Part shown: in pieces, positions 8,198 to 15,186 of the stretch
How positions within the stretch are numbered: position 1 is the stretch's first letter
Layout of the letters: every line of letters begins with the position of its first letter
Origin: JALOOB01 sp964387985
Lineage (GTDB): Bacteria; Chloroflexota; Anaerolineae; CG2-30-64-16
Assembly (NCBI GenBank): GCA_964387985.1
Contig: CAYLZG010000005.1
Span: forward strand, 1 to 64,000
Length of the DNA: 64,000 bases
Reading direction: 5' to 3'
Program-made: the position numbers and the translations under genes
The notes under the pieces: model-generated
Databases searched by the model: none
What the model saw: the letters and a program-made list of their open reading frames with translations, nothing else
What the model was told of the DNA's origin: nothing

Positions 8198-8931
8198 GCG
8201 ATCTCAGGCTCCCGGACGACGCCGGCGCGGCCGGCCCGGACCCGGCGAGCGCGCCGGTCACCGTGCTGGTGGCCGACGACCAGAGGCTCGTGCGCGAGGG
8301 CATTGCGTCGCTGCTCGATATCCAGGAAGGCATCCGCGTGGTGGGAGAGGCCGTCAACGGGGAGGAAGCCGTCGAGAAGGCGCTGGCGCTGCGCCCCGAC
8401 GTCATCCTGATGGACGTGCGCATGCCCGTGCTGGACGGCATCGCAGCGACCGCGCAGGTGCACCGACAGCTGCCCGGCTGCCAGGTCATCATGCTGACGA
8501 CATTCGACGACGAGGAATACATCGTCAAGTCGCTGTGCGCAGGTGCGGTCGGCTACCTGCTCAAGGACATGCCCGCCTCCCAGCTGGCGGCCGCCGTACG
8601 GCTGGCTCACAGCGGCATCTACCAGCTGGAGCCCTCGGTGGCGGGGAAGCTCGTGGAAATGCTGGCGGACGCGGCCGGCGAACGGGCCGGCGAGCGGGCC
8701 GGCGAGCGGGGGCACGCGGCCGCGCCCCTGCCGGTCGACGTCGACCTCACCGAGCGCGAGCTGGAGGTGCTGCGCCTCATCGGCACCGGCGCCACCAACC
8801 GGGAGATCGCCGACCAGCTCGTCGTCAGCGAGGGCACGGTCAAGAACCACGTCTCCAGCATCCTCAGCCGCCTGAGCCTCCGCGACCGCACCCAGGCCGC
8901 ACTGTACGCGCACCAGCATGGGTTGACGTGA
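8194..8931 (+). CDS. NarL/FixJ-family response regulator
   Basis: DNA-binding partner of the kinase just upstream. The receiver domain (about residues 25-145) has the acidic pocket DDQ near residue 29, the phospho-acceptor Asp74 in ILMDVRMP and the conserved Lys in YLLKDM. The C-terminal LuxR-type helix-turn-helix (about 182-240) contains LTERELEVLRLI and NREIADQLVVSEGTVKNHV. The linker carries a threefold GERA repeat encoded by a 12-base DNA repeat (about 8688-8710), an unusual flexible spacer. Likely targets are the tandem palindromes at 6680-6718. Confidence 0.95.
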   Translation: MSDLRLPDDAGAAGPDPASAPVTVLVADDQRLVREGIASLLDIQEGIRVVGEAVNGEEAVEKALALRPDVILMDVRMPVLDGIAATAQVHRQLPGCQVIMLTTFDDEEYIVKSLCAGAVGYLLKDMPASQLAAAVRLAHSGIYQLEPSVAGKLVEMLADAAGERAGERAGERGHAAAPLPVDVDLTERELEVLRLIGTGATNREIADQLVVSEGTVKNHVSSILSRLSLRDRTQAALYAHQHGLT

Positions 8932-8933
8932 GG

Positions 8934-8957
8934 GGGCGCACGGCCTGGCATGCGCCC
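8934..8957. terminator. Possible hairpin between convergent genes
   Basis: GGGCGCA (8934-8940) pairs with TGCGCCC (8951-8957) across a 10-base loop. It lies in the 40-base gap between the convergent response-regulator and metallo-hydrolase genes. There is no T tract, so an intrinsic terminator is only a weak call. Confidence 0.3.
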
Positions 8958-8971
8958 ATCGCCACAGTAGC

Positions 8972-9769
8972 CTACCTCGAAACTGACTCCACCATCAGCA
9001 TCTCACCCTGCGACATCAAGCATGCTTGCGTTTCAGGTGCATAGATTTGGCACGCCTGCAAGAAGGCAGCGGGATCTCCCCTGTGTTCAGCAAACATCCA
9101 GAAGTGACAGGGCACCACAATTCGAGCGCGACAGTCGCCCGCCAAGCGAGCCGCCTCGATGGGGTTCAGATTTCCAAAGGCACCGTTAATCGGCGGAATC
9201 AACACATCGACCCCCAACGCGAAGATGCCCTGCCACATCTCCGGGCGATAGGCCGAATCACCTACCTGCCATACCCTGATGCCCTCTACCTCGAGTACTA
9301 GGCCCAAAGCGTCGGGCGCGAGATCGCCATGATCAGCATCGACCGGCAACACACGAATATCACCACACATCAGCGGCTGCCGCAGCTTCATAGTGATCCT
9401 GCGCTCGGTCGGAATGCCGTGCTCTCTGAGGCTCGCTTCACAGTCGGGAGCACCGACGAAAGTCACGCGACGGTGATCTGCCAGCGCGGCCACGAGGTCA
9501 ATGTCCAGATGATCGGCATGTGAATGCGTGCAGACGATGTAGTCTGCGTCAACTTCATCCGGCGCGACTGGTGCCATCATGATGCGCTTGAAACCATATA
9601 ACTCGTGAGACAACTGCCGGTGGACCGAGTCGGTCAGGTAGGGATCAACGTACATCACAGTCCCCCCGCATGTCTTGTAGACGAACCCAGCCTGGCCCAG
9701 CCAGAAGATGGCCAGGTTGCCCGGATTGACCGAGGTCTCACGGATTTTCTTGGCGAGTTGGCCGCTCAT
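8972..9769 (-). CDS. MBL-fold metallo-hydrolase (UlaG-like)
   Basis: Cytoplasmic hydrolase of the metallo-beta-lactamase fold, 265 aa. The metal-binding HSHADH motif is at residues 82-87, with further ligand candidates in DADHGD and the GDSAYRP segment near residue 170. The protein resembles the UlaG group, whose best-known member opens the lactone ring of L-ascorbate-6-phosphate, and the length fits. In this island a sugar-lactone hydrolase would suit a pathway that makes aldonolactones, but the substrate is not shown by the sequence. It is transcribed leftwards from a strong promoter overlapping that of the KARI-like operon and shares its operator. Confidence 0.85.
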   Translation of the reverse strand: MSGQLAKKIRETSVNPGNLAIFWLGQAGFVYKTCGGTVMYVDPYLTDSVHRQLSHELYGFKRIMMAPVAPDEVDADYIVCTHSHADHLDIDLVAALADHRRVTFVGAPDCEASLREHGIPTERRITMKLRQPLMCGDIRVLPVDADHGDLAPDALGLVLEVEGIRVWQVGDSAYRPEMWQGIFALGVDVLIPPINGAFGNLNPIEAARLAGDCRARIVVPCHFWMFAEHRGDPAAFLQACQIYAPETQACLMSQGEMLMVESVSR

Positions 9770-9807
9770 TGCGATACCTCAGCAGATAGATTAATGATGA
9801 AAGTGAT

Positions 9808-9858
9808 TTGCTATTGTCGATTGTTTACAGTATACTAATGCGACTTGACCATGTCAAG
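9808..9858. promoter_or_regulatory. Overlapping divergent promoters with shared GntR-type operator
   Basis: Minus strand: TTGACA (9857-9852), 17 bases, TATACT (9834-9829), driving the metallo-hydrolase. Plus strand: TTGCTA (9808-9813), 17 bases, TATACT (9831-9836), driving the KARI-like operon. The two -10 boxes share the palindrome AGTATACT. The operator word GTAAACAATCGACAAT reads on the minus strand at 9828-9813, just downstream of the minus -10 and inside the plus spacer, so one bound repressor could block both. A second dyad CTTGAC-CAT-GTCAAG spans 9844-9858. Confidence 0.65.
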
Positions 9859-9893
9859 CGACTGTTCCCTTCTCCAGCTCACAGGAGGCCAGC

Positions 9894-10895
9894 ATGACAA
9901 CCATCTATTTCGATGACAGCGGCAACCTGGAAGCCCTCACCGGACGTACGGTCAGCATTATCGGCTACGGGAACCAAGGGCGCGCGCAGGCTTTGAACCT
10001 GCGCGATAGCGGCGTACGCGTCGTAGTCGGCAACACTCGGGACCGATCTTTTGAACAGTCTGTGACGGATGGCTTCCCAACCTATGATATCAGCCTCGCA
10101 GTACAGCATGCCGATTGCCACGTGCTACTTGTGCCCGACGAGGTGATGCCAGAATTGTTCGACCGCAAGGTCGTGCCGCACCTGAAGCCCGGACATGCGA
10201 TTGTCGTCTCCAGCGGCTACAACCTGACCTACGAGTTCCTCAAGTATCCGCCACAAGTGGATGTCCTGATGATCGCCCCGCGGACCATTGGCACCGGAGT
10301 GCGCAAGAGCTATCTGAATGGTACCGGCTTCCCCAGTCTCGTCGCCGTCCACCACGATGCCTCCGGCCAGGCCCTTAACGTGATGCTGGCGCTGGCTAAG
10401 GCGATCGGCACGCTCCGCCGCGGAGCCATTGCATCCAGTGCGGACGAAGAAACCATCTGCGACCTGTTCAACGAGCATAGCGGAGGCCTGTATGCTTTTC
10501 GGCGCTGTTATGAGATGCTGGTGGAAGCCGGAATCAGCCCGGAAGCCGCAATGCTGGAATTCTGGGCCTCTGGAGAAAGCGCAGACGTAACGGAAGTCAT
10601 CCAAAGTCACGGGTTGTTCGGCCAGATCAAGTTTCACAGCCGGACCAGCCAGTATGGCCAACAAGTGACAGGGCGACTGTCGGATGAGGAGGAAACTGCC
10701 GAACGCGCCCGACTTAGAAAGCTGATCGCACACATCAAGGATGGTACATTTGCCAAGGACTGGACACTCGAACAGCAGGCCGGCTATCCCATCCTCAACC
10801 GCGTCTACCAGCAGAACATGGCCCATCCGATGACGGAGTTAGAGAGGCAACTCCTGCAGGCGATGAGACTGTGGCGCGGCGACGAGTCTGACTGA
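9894..10895 (+). CDS. Divergent ketol-acid-reductoisomerase-like enzyme
   Basis: NAD(P)-dependent protein of 333 aa with the two-domain architecture of acetohydroxy-acid isomeroreductase (IlvC). The Rossmann motif GYGNQGRAQ (24-32) is close to the IlvC GYGSQGHA signature, and the C-terminal domain keeps CDLFNEHSGG (Asp190 and Glu194, the first magnesium-ligand pair). Other key sites differ: the IlvC Ala-His-Gly-Phe is SSGYN (106-110), PKGPGH becomes PRTIGT (from residue 129, Lys to Arg) and the second acidic pair is only partly kept. No other branched-chain amino-acid genes are nearby. It heads a sugar operon, so I infer an acid (oxido)isomerase acting on a sugar acid, in the spirit of D-apionate oxidoisomerase, not valine synthesis. 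Confidence 0.8.
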   Translation: MTTIYFDDSGNLEALTGRTVSIIGYGNQGRAQALNLRDSGVRVVVGNTRDRSFEQSVTDGFPTYDISLAVQHADCHVLLVPDEVMPELFDRKVVPHLKPGHAIVVSSGYNLTYEFLKYPPQVDVLMIAPRTIGTGVRKSYLNGTGFPSLVAVHHDASGQALNVMLALAKAIGTLRRGAIASSADEETICDLFNEHSGGLYAFRRCYEMLVEAGISPEAAMLEFWASGESADVTEVIQSHGLFGQIKFHSRTSQYGQQVTGRLSDEEETAERARLRKLIAHIKDGTFAKDWTLEQQAGYPILNRVYQQNMAHPMTELERQLLQAMRLWRGDESD

Positions 10896-10914
10896 CGTCT
10901 GACAAGAAATACCG

Positions 10915-11802
10915 ATGCTCAAGTCACTCAGTCTGCGCATGTTTCCGCCCGAGATGCCGACGCGCCAGCGGATCGAGTTGGCCGCGGACGCGGGTTACCA
11001 GGGCGTCGAGGTCAACCTGGAACCGTGGCAGGAGTTCTCCCTGGCGTCAAGCGATGCCGCACTGACCGGCTTGCGGCGAATGATCGAGGATAACGGTCTG
11101 TGCGTCAGCGCCGTCTACGACCGAGAGCAGTGGCACTTTCCCATGTCGAGTGTACATCCGGCGACTCGTGATCGCTGCCGCGCCATCATCGCCGGACTTG
11201 CGCGCGCTGCGGTTCTGTTAGGGACAGACACTGTTCTCGTGATGCCAGGTGCGGTTGATAACAGCATCCTCGCTCCACAACCCGAAATTACGTCGTATGA
11301 TGTCGCCTACCGCAACGCGCAGGCTACATTACATGAGCTGGCGCAGACGGCAGCAGCCGAGTACGACATCTACCTGGCAGCGGAGAACTGCCCAAGCAAG
11401 TTCCTGCTTAGTCCGCTAGAGTTCGCACGTTTTCTCGACGAAATACGCAGCCCGCGCGTGGTCGCATACTTCGATATCGGCAACGTCCTGGCATACGGTT
11501 ATCCCGAGCAGTGGATTGCCATCCTGGGTGCCCGGCCGCACGGCCGCATCCACCGTGTACACTTCAAAGACATACGAGTGACACCGGATGGTGCGCCATG
11601 CGCCACACCGCTTCTGGCAGGCGATGTTAACTGGACCGCGGTCATGGCCGTGCTGTCCGCCGCCGGGTATGCCGGCTGGGCCACGGCAGAAGTCTTTCCA
11701 CATTACCGCTACGCCGGAGAACGACTGATCTTCGATACGAGCTCGGCACTCGATGCCCTTTTCGGCCTGATGCCCGCCGCTACCAGCAGGGGAGGCGTAT
11801 GA
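10915..11802 (+). CDS. Sugar phosphate isomerase/epimerase-type TIM barrel
   Basis: A 295-aa member of the xylose-isomerase-like TIM barrel (AP endonuclease 2) superfamily. Supporting signatures are GYQGVEVNLEP in strand 2, LAAENCPS, the metal-binding strand VAYFDIGN, the IHRVHFKD motif and the LLAGDVNW loop typical of hydroxypyruvate isomerases and sugar epimerases. The metal-binding Glu/Asp/His/Glu set can be assigned to these segments. Spacing to the KARI-like gene is 19 bases, and its stop overlaps the next start (ATGA). Substrate is unknown. Members of this fold isomerise, epimerise or decarboxylate keto-sugar acids, any of which would suit the product of the preceding enzyme. Confidence 0.85.
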   Translation: MLKSLSLRMFPPEMPTRQRIELAADAGYQGVEVNLEPWQEFSLASSDAALTGLRRMIEDNGLCVSAVYDREQWHFPMSSVHPATRDRCRAIIAGLARAAVLLGTDTVLVMPGAVDNSILAPQPEITSYDVAYRNAQATLHELAQTAAAEYDIYLAAENCPSKFLLSPLEFARFLDEIRSPRVVAYFDIGNVLAYGYPEQWIAILGARPHGRIHRVHFKDIRVTPDGAPCATPLLAGDVNWTAVMAVLSAAGYAGWATAEVFPHYRYAGERLIFDTSSALDALFGLMPAATSRGGV

Positions 11803-12863
11803 AACAAGCTGAAGCCCTGCTGGCACGCCACCTCGCCTTCTGGCAGCGCACTCCGGTGGACCGACCGCTCCTGTCGCTGCCCGACCCTTTTCCTTGGCCG
11901 CCACTGCAGATGCCTGTGCCGGCCGGGCTGAAATTGCCGCCGGAAGGCTATCTGGCCCCGGACATGCTCGATCCTGCAACATATCATCAGCAGATGACTG
12001 AACGCTGGCGGGGACTTGGCGCGACGGATGGTGACCAATTCCGCGTCATGACGGCCTACTGGCATGTACCCTGGCTGGAAGCCATCTGCGGCTGCCCTAT
12101 ATGGTATGTGCAGGACAGCGGTACGATGTACGCGGAGCAGCCGCCAGGCGGGTGGGATGCGGTCGGCAGCGCGCGCCCGCGGCCCGACAACCCCTGGTTG
12201 CGCAAGCTGCGCGAGTTTTATGTCGCCATGGTGGAGCTGTACCGCAAGGAATATCCCCTCGGCGTCGCGATGCCGATGCGAGGGCCCATTGACTTGCTGG
12301 CCGCCCTGGTCGGGGTCGAGCGCATGTGTTTTGCCTTTGCTGAGAGCCCACACCTGAGCAAGGAGGCCCTCACCATCCTGACAGATATCTGGATCACGGT
12401 AGTTGGAGCGCAGATCGCCCTCCTGCCGCCGTTCGCAGGAGGCATGGCGAGTTGCGAACAGTTTGGGTTATGGGCCCCAGGTTCGACAGCAGTAACACAA
12501 TGCGACCTGGCAGTAGCGATCTCGGTGCGCACCTATGAACGGTTCCTTGCGCCCTGCGATGAACGGATCTGCGCCAGCTTGGACTACCCGATCATGCACC
12601 TGCACTCGGCTGGCCTGCACGTACTTCCGCCTGTGCTCGCGCTGTCTCGCCTGGCAGCAGTCCAGGTAGTTGTCGATCCAGGTGTGCACGATCCAAGCAT
12701 AGCGGCACTCATTCCGGCGTTCGAACGCGTGCAGGCGGCAGGAAAACCATTGATCATCCACGCCAGCACGCTTACACGGCATGAACTGGACAATCTGCTG
12801 CACGCGCTGTCGCCGAATGGACTCTGCATCCGTGCGACCATCTTGGATGAGCCTGAGCCTTGA
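11799..12863 (+). CDS. URO-D-fold protein 1
   Basis: A 354-aa protein I place with the uroporphyrinogen-decarboxylase-like superfamily from overall layout and context. The C-terminal half shows the alternating strand/helix pattern with YPIMHLHSAG (the position where URO-D homologues carry a conserved His) and a barrel strand VQVVVDPG. It is the most divergent of three consecutive members. The true HemE signature RQAGRY is absent, so it is not a haem enzyme. It overlaps the preceding gene by 4 bases and has a strong GGGGAGG ribosome site. Function in sugar metabolism is unknown. Confidence 0.65.
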   Translation: MKQAEALLARHLAFWQRTPVDRPLLSLPDPFPWPPLQMPVPAGLKLPPEGYLAPDMLDPATYHQQMTERWRGLGATDGDQFRVMTAYWHVPWLEAICGCPIWYVQDSGTMYAEQPPGGWDAVGSARPRPDNPWLRKLREFYVAMVELYRKEYPLGVAMPMRGPIDLLAALVGVERMCFAFAESPHLSKEALTILTDIWITVVGAQIALLPPFAGGMASCEQFGLWAPGSTAVTQCDLAVAISVRTYERFLAPCDERICASLDYPIMHLHSAGLHVLPPVLALSRLAAVQVVVDPGVHDPSIAALIPAFERVQAAGKPLIIHASTLTRHELDNLLHALSPNGLCIRATILDEPEP

Positions 12864-12878
12864 CCAGAGGAGGAACAC

Positions 12879-14006
12879 ATGCTCCCGAAAGAAAGAGTCA
12901 TCGCAGCTCTGGAATTCCACACCCCGGATCGAATCCCGGTTGGCGAGACAGGCGTTGACTACACCATCACCGAACAGGCACTGGGCCGGCCGACACTCTA
13001 CAGGGGCAAATGGAAAGAATATACGGCGCTCTGGGAGGGTCGTCGCGACGAATATGTCGCATCATGCAAACGCGACATCCCTGAGCTTGCTCGCAAATTC
13101 GAACACGACATCGTGCCCGCTTTCCTGGTTCCCTCACGCCTCAAGCCGCCCATTGCGCCGGAGGCTTTCCTCGGTCCCTATAAGTGGCGCATGCCGGATG
13201 ACCGCGTGTATGCCTATTCGCCCGAAAGCGAAGGCCACCAGTTCCTCCTTTCCAATCCGGACTATCAACTCGAAGACATTCAAGAGATTCCTTTGGATTT
13301 CGATGAGTCGCAGCTGGAGTTGGTCCGCCACATCGTGAAGGAAATGGGCGGCACTCACTTTATCCTGGGACGGCCCGGCGACGGCATCTTCCCGCTCATG
13401 CGCTACACGCTCGAATACATGCTCACCGCCATGATCGAACGGCCCGAACTCATCCGGCGCATCGTGGAAGTCGAGACGCGCTATTGCATTGCGGTCAGCG
13501 AAATATTGCTGGACGCCGGGTGCGATGCAGTGCTGCCGACCAGTGACATCGCCAGTAATCAGGCGCCATTCATGTCCCCCCGCATGTTTCGCGAGTTTCT
13601 GTTGCCCTGGCTCAAGGCTGAATGCGATGCTGTCCACGCGATGGGCGGATACTTCATCAAACACACGGACGGCAATATCTGGTCAATTCTGGACATGATG
13701 ATCGAGGCAGGCATCGACGGCTGGCAGGGCATCCAGCCGCGTATCGGCATGACGCTGCCGCGGCTCCAGGAGCACTATGGCGGGAAGCTGTGCTTTTGGG
13801 GTGGCGTAGATGTCGATACGCTTGTGGCAGGCACCGAGGAAGAGGTCGCGGAGGAAGTGCGCGTGGCATTCGATTGCGCGCCGCGGGCAGGCGGCCTGGT
13901 ACTCACCTGCGGTAACAGTGTCATGGTTGGCGTGAAGTACATCAATTACATGGCAATGCTGGCCGCGGCCAGGCAGTTATCGGCTACGAAGTCGCAGACA
14001 CGTTAG
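12879..14006 (+). CDS. URO-D-fold protein 2
   Basis: A 375-aa protein with the N-terminal signature PKERVIAALEFHTPDRIPVGE that marks URO-D-like and MtaA-like proteins. Later come DAGCDAVLPTSDIASNQAPFMSP... (strand and loop around residues 212-235), FIKHTDGNIW and GGKLCFWGGVDVDTL. At the position where methylcobamide methyltransferases have zinc-binding His-x-Cys, it has HTDGN. The zinc site is therefore missing and classical corrinoid methyl transfer is unlikely. HemE residues are also missing. It has a GAGGAGG ribosome site and sits 15 bases after the first paralogue. Confidence 0.85.
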   Translation: MLPKERVIAALEFHTPDRIPVGETGVDYTITEQALGRPTLYRGKWKEYTALWEGRRDEYVASCKRDIPELARKFEHDIVPAFLVPSRLKPPIAPEAFLGPYKWRMPDDRVYAYSPESEGHQFLLSNPDYQLEDIQEIPLDFDESQLELVRHIVKEMGGTHFILGRPGDGIFPLMRYTLEYMLTAMIERPELIRRIVEVETRYCIAVSEILLDAGCDAVLPTSDIASNQAPFMSPRMFREFLLPWLKAECDAVHAMGGYFIKHTDGNIWSILDMMIEAGIDGWQGIQPRIGMTLPRLQEHYGGKLCFWGGVDVDTLVAGTEEEVAEEVRVAFDCAPRAGGLVLTCGNSVMVGVKYINYMAMLAAARQLSATKSQTR

Positions 14007-14018
14007 AAGGAGGTAGAC

Positions 14019-15167
14019 ATGCTAAGGCCCCGCGAGCGCGTGCTCTGTGCGCTGAACCACGAGGAGCCGGACCGGGTCCCGATCTTCTTTGGCACGTCCG
14101 GCGTCACTACCATGCTCGCACCTGCCTATGACCGCCTGAAGACTTACCTCGGAATAAGCGCAGAAACACGGGTTTTCTGGCGCGCGCTGCAGTACAGCTT
14201 GTTAGATGAAGAGGTTATGGTGCGCTTCCGGTCTGACGGGAGGCCCTTGATCGCCGGGGCCGCACCGGCAAGCCACCCGGATGCCGGCCGTGAATTAACT
14301 ACCAACCGATTCGTAGACGGTTGGGGCATCACCTGGGAACTGCGACCCGGCAACGCCTACTATGAGATTGTGGACCCTCCGCTTGCCAGCGCCACCGTTG
14401 ATGATCTTGCAACCTACCCGTGGCCCGAACTCGGACATCCGTCCCGCTTCACCGGGTTGAAGGCGCGGGCACAAGCGATTCAGCAGGCAGGCTATGCTGT
14501 CGTCGCGCTCAGCGGCATCTCGCCGTTCGAGTATGCCTACATGCTGTGCGGTGTCGAAAGATGGTTCCGAGACATGGCGGGCGATCCCGAATTTGCTGCC
14601 GCGCTACTGCGCAAGCTGACCGACCTGATGCTGGCCGGGACACGCGGCCTGCTGGCAGAAGCGGGCGAACACATCGACGTCATCGTGACCGGTGATGACC
14701 TGGGCGGGCAAACTGCACCGTTGATCTCTCCGCGCATGTACCGTCGGCTGGTAAAACCGCTGCATGCAGAGCTCCTGAGCGATATCAAGCAGCGCAGCCA
14801 GGCGAAAATCTTCTATCACTCCGACGGCAACGTCTATGCCCTGTTAAATGACCTGATCGACATCGGCGTGGATGTTCTGAATCCGGTCCAGGTCTCGGCG
14901 GGCGACATGGGCGACACCGCCAGGCTGAAACGCGAGTTTGGCGACCGGCTGTCGTTCTGCGGCGCGATTGATACGCACACGGTCCTGCCTCGTGGCACGA
15001 CAGATGAGGTGCGGGGCGAGGTTCGCCGTCGCATCCGCGACCTCGCGCCCGGGGGCGGGTATATCCTGGCACCCGTCCATTGTATCCAGCCGGACGTGCC
15101 GCCGGAGAACGTGATTGCGATGTTCGATGAAGCAGAGATGGCGGGCCGGTATCCACTGGCGCTGTAA
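14019..15167 (+). CDS. URO-D-fold protein 3
   Basis: A 382-aa protein starting PRERVLCALNHEEPDRVPIFF, the same family opening as the upstream gene. The middle holds VIVTGDDLGGQTAPLISP and the C-terminal barrel has IFYHSDGNVYALL and LSFCGAIDTHTVLPRGT. The His-Ser-Asp-Gly motif again replaces the zinc-binding His-x-Cys of MtaA-type methyltransferases. An AGAAGGAGG ribosome site lies in the 12-base gap to the previous gene. The tandem trio suggests either a heteromeric enzyme or three steps on related substrates. No haem or corrinoid genes accompany it. Confidence 0.87.
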   Translation: MLRPRERVLCALNHEEPDRVPIFFGTSGVTTMLAPAYDRLKTYLGISAETRVFWRALQYSLLDEEVMVRFRSDGRPLIAGAAPASHPDAGRELTTNRFVDGWGITWELRPGNAYYEIVDPPLASATVDDLATYPWPELGHPSRFTGLKARAQAIQQAGYAVVALSGISPFEYAYMLCGVERWFRDMAGDPEFAAALLRKLTDLMLAGTRGLLAEAGEHIDVIVTGDDLGGQTAPLISPRMYRRLVKPLHAELLSDIKQRSQAKIFYHSDGNVYALLNDLIDIGVDVLNPVQVSAGDMGDTARLKREFGDRLSFCGAIDTHTVLPRGTTDEVRGEVRRRIRDLAPGGGYILAPVHCIQPDVPPENVIAMFDEAEMAGRYPLAL

Positions 15168-15186
15168 CGCGACAAACGGAGGCAGC

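Noticed and set aside
9894..10895. Ordinary IlvC of valine/isoleucine synthesis
   Set aside because: No other branched-chain genes nearby, sugar-operon context, and several active-site substitutions.
11799..15167. Haem biosynthesis (HemE) genes
   Set aside because: HemE signature residues are absent and three copies lie in a sugar operon.
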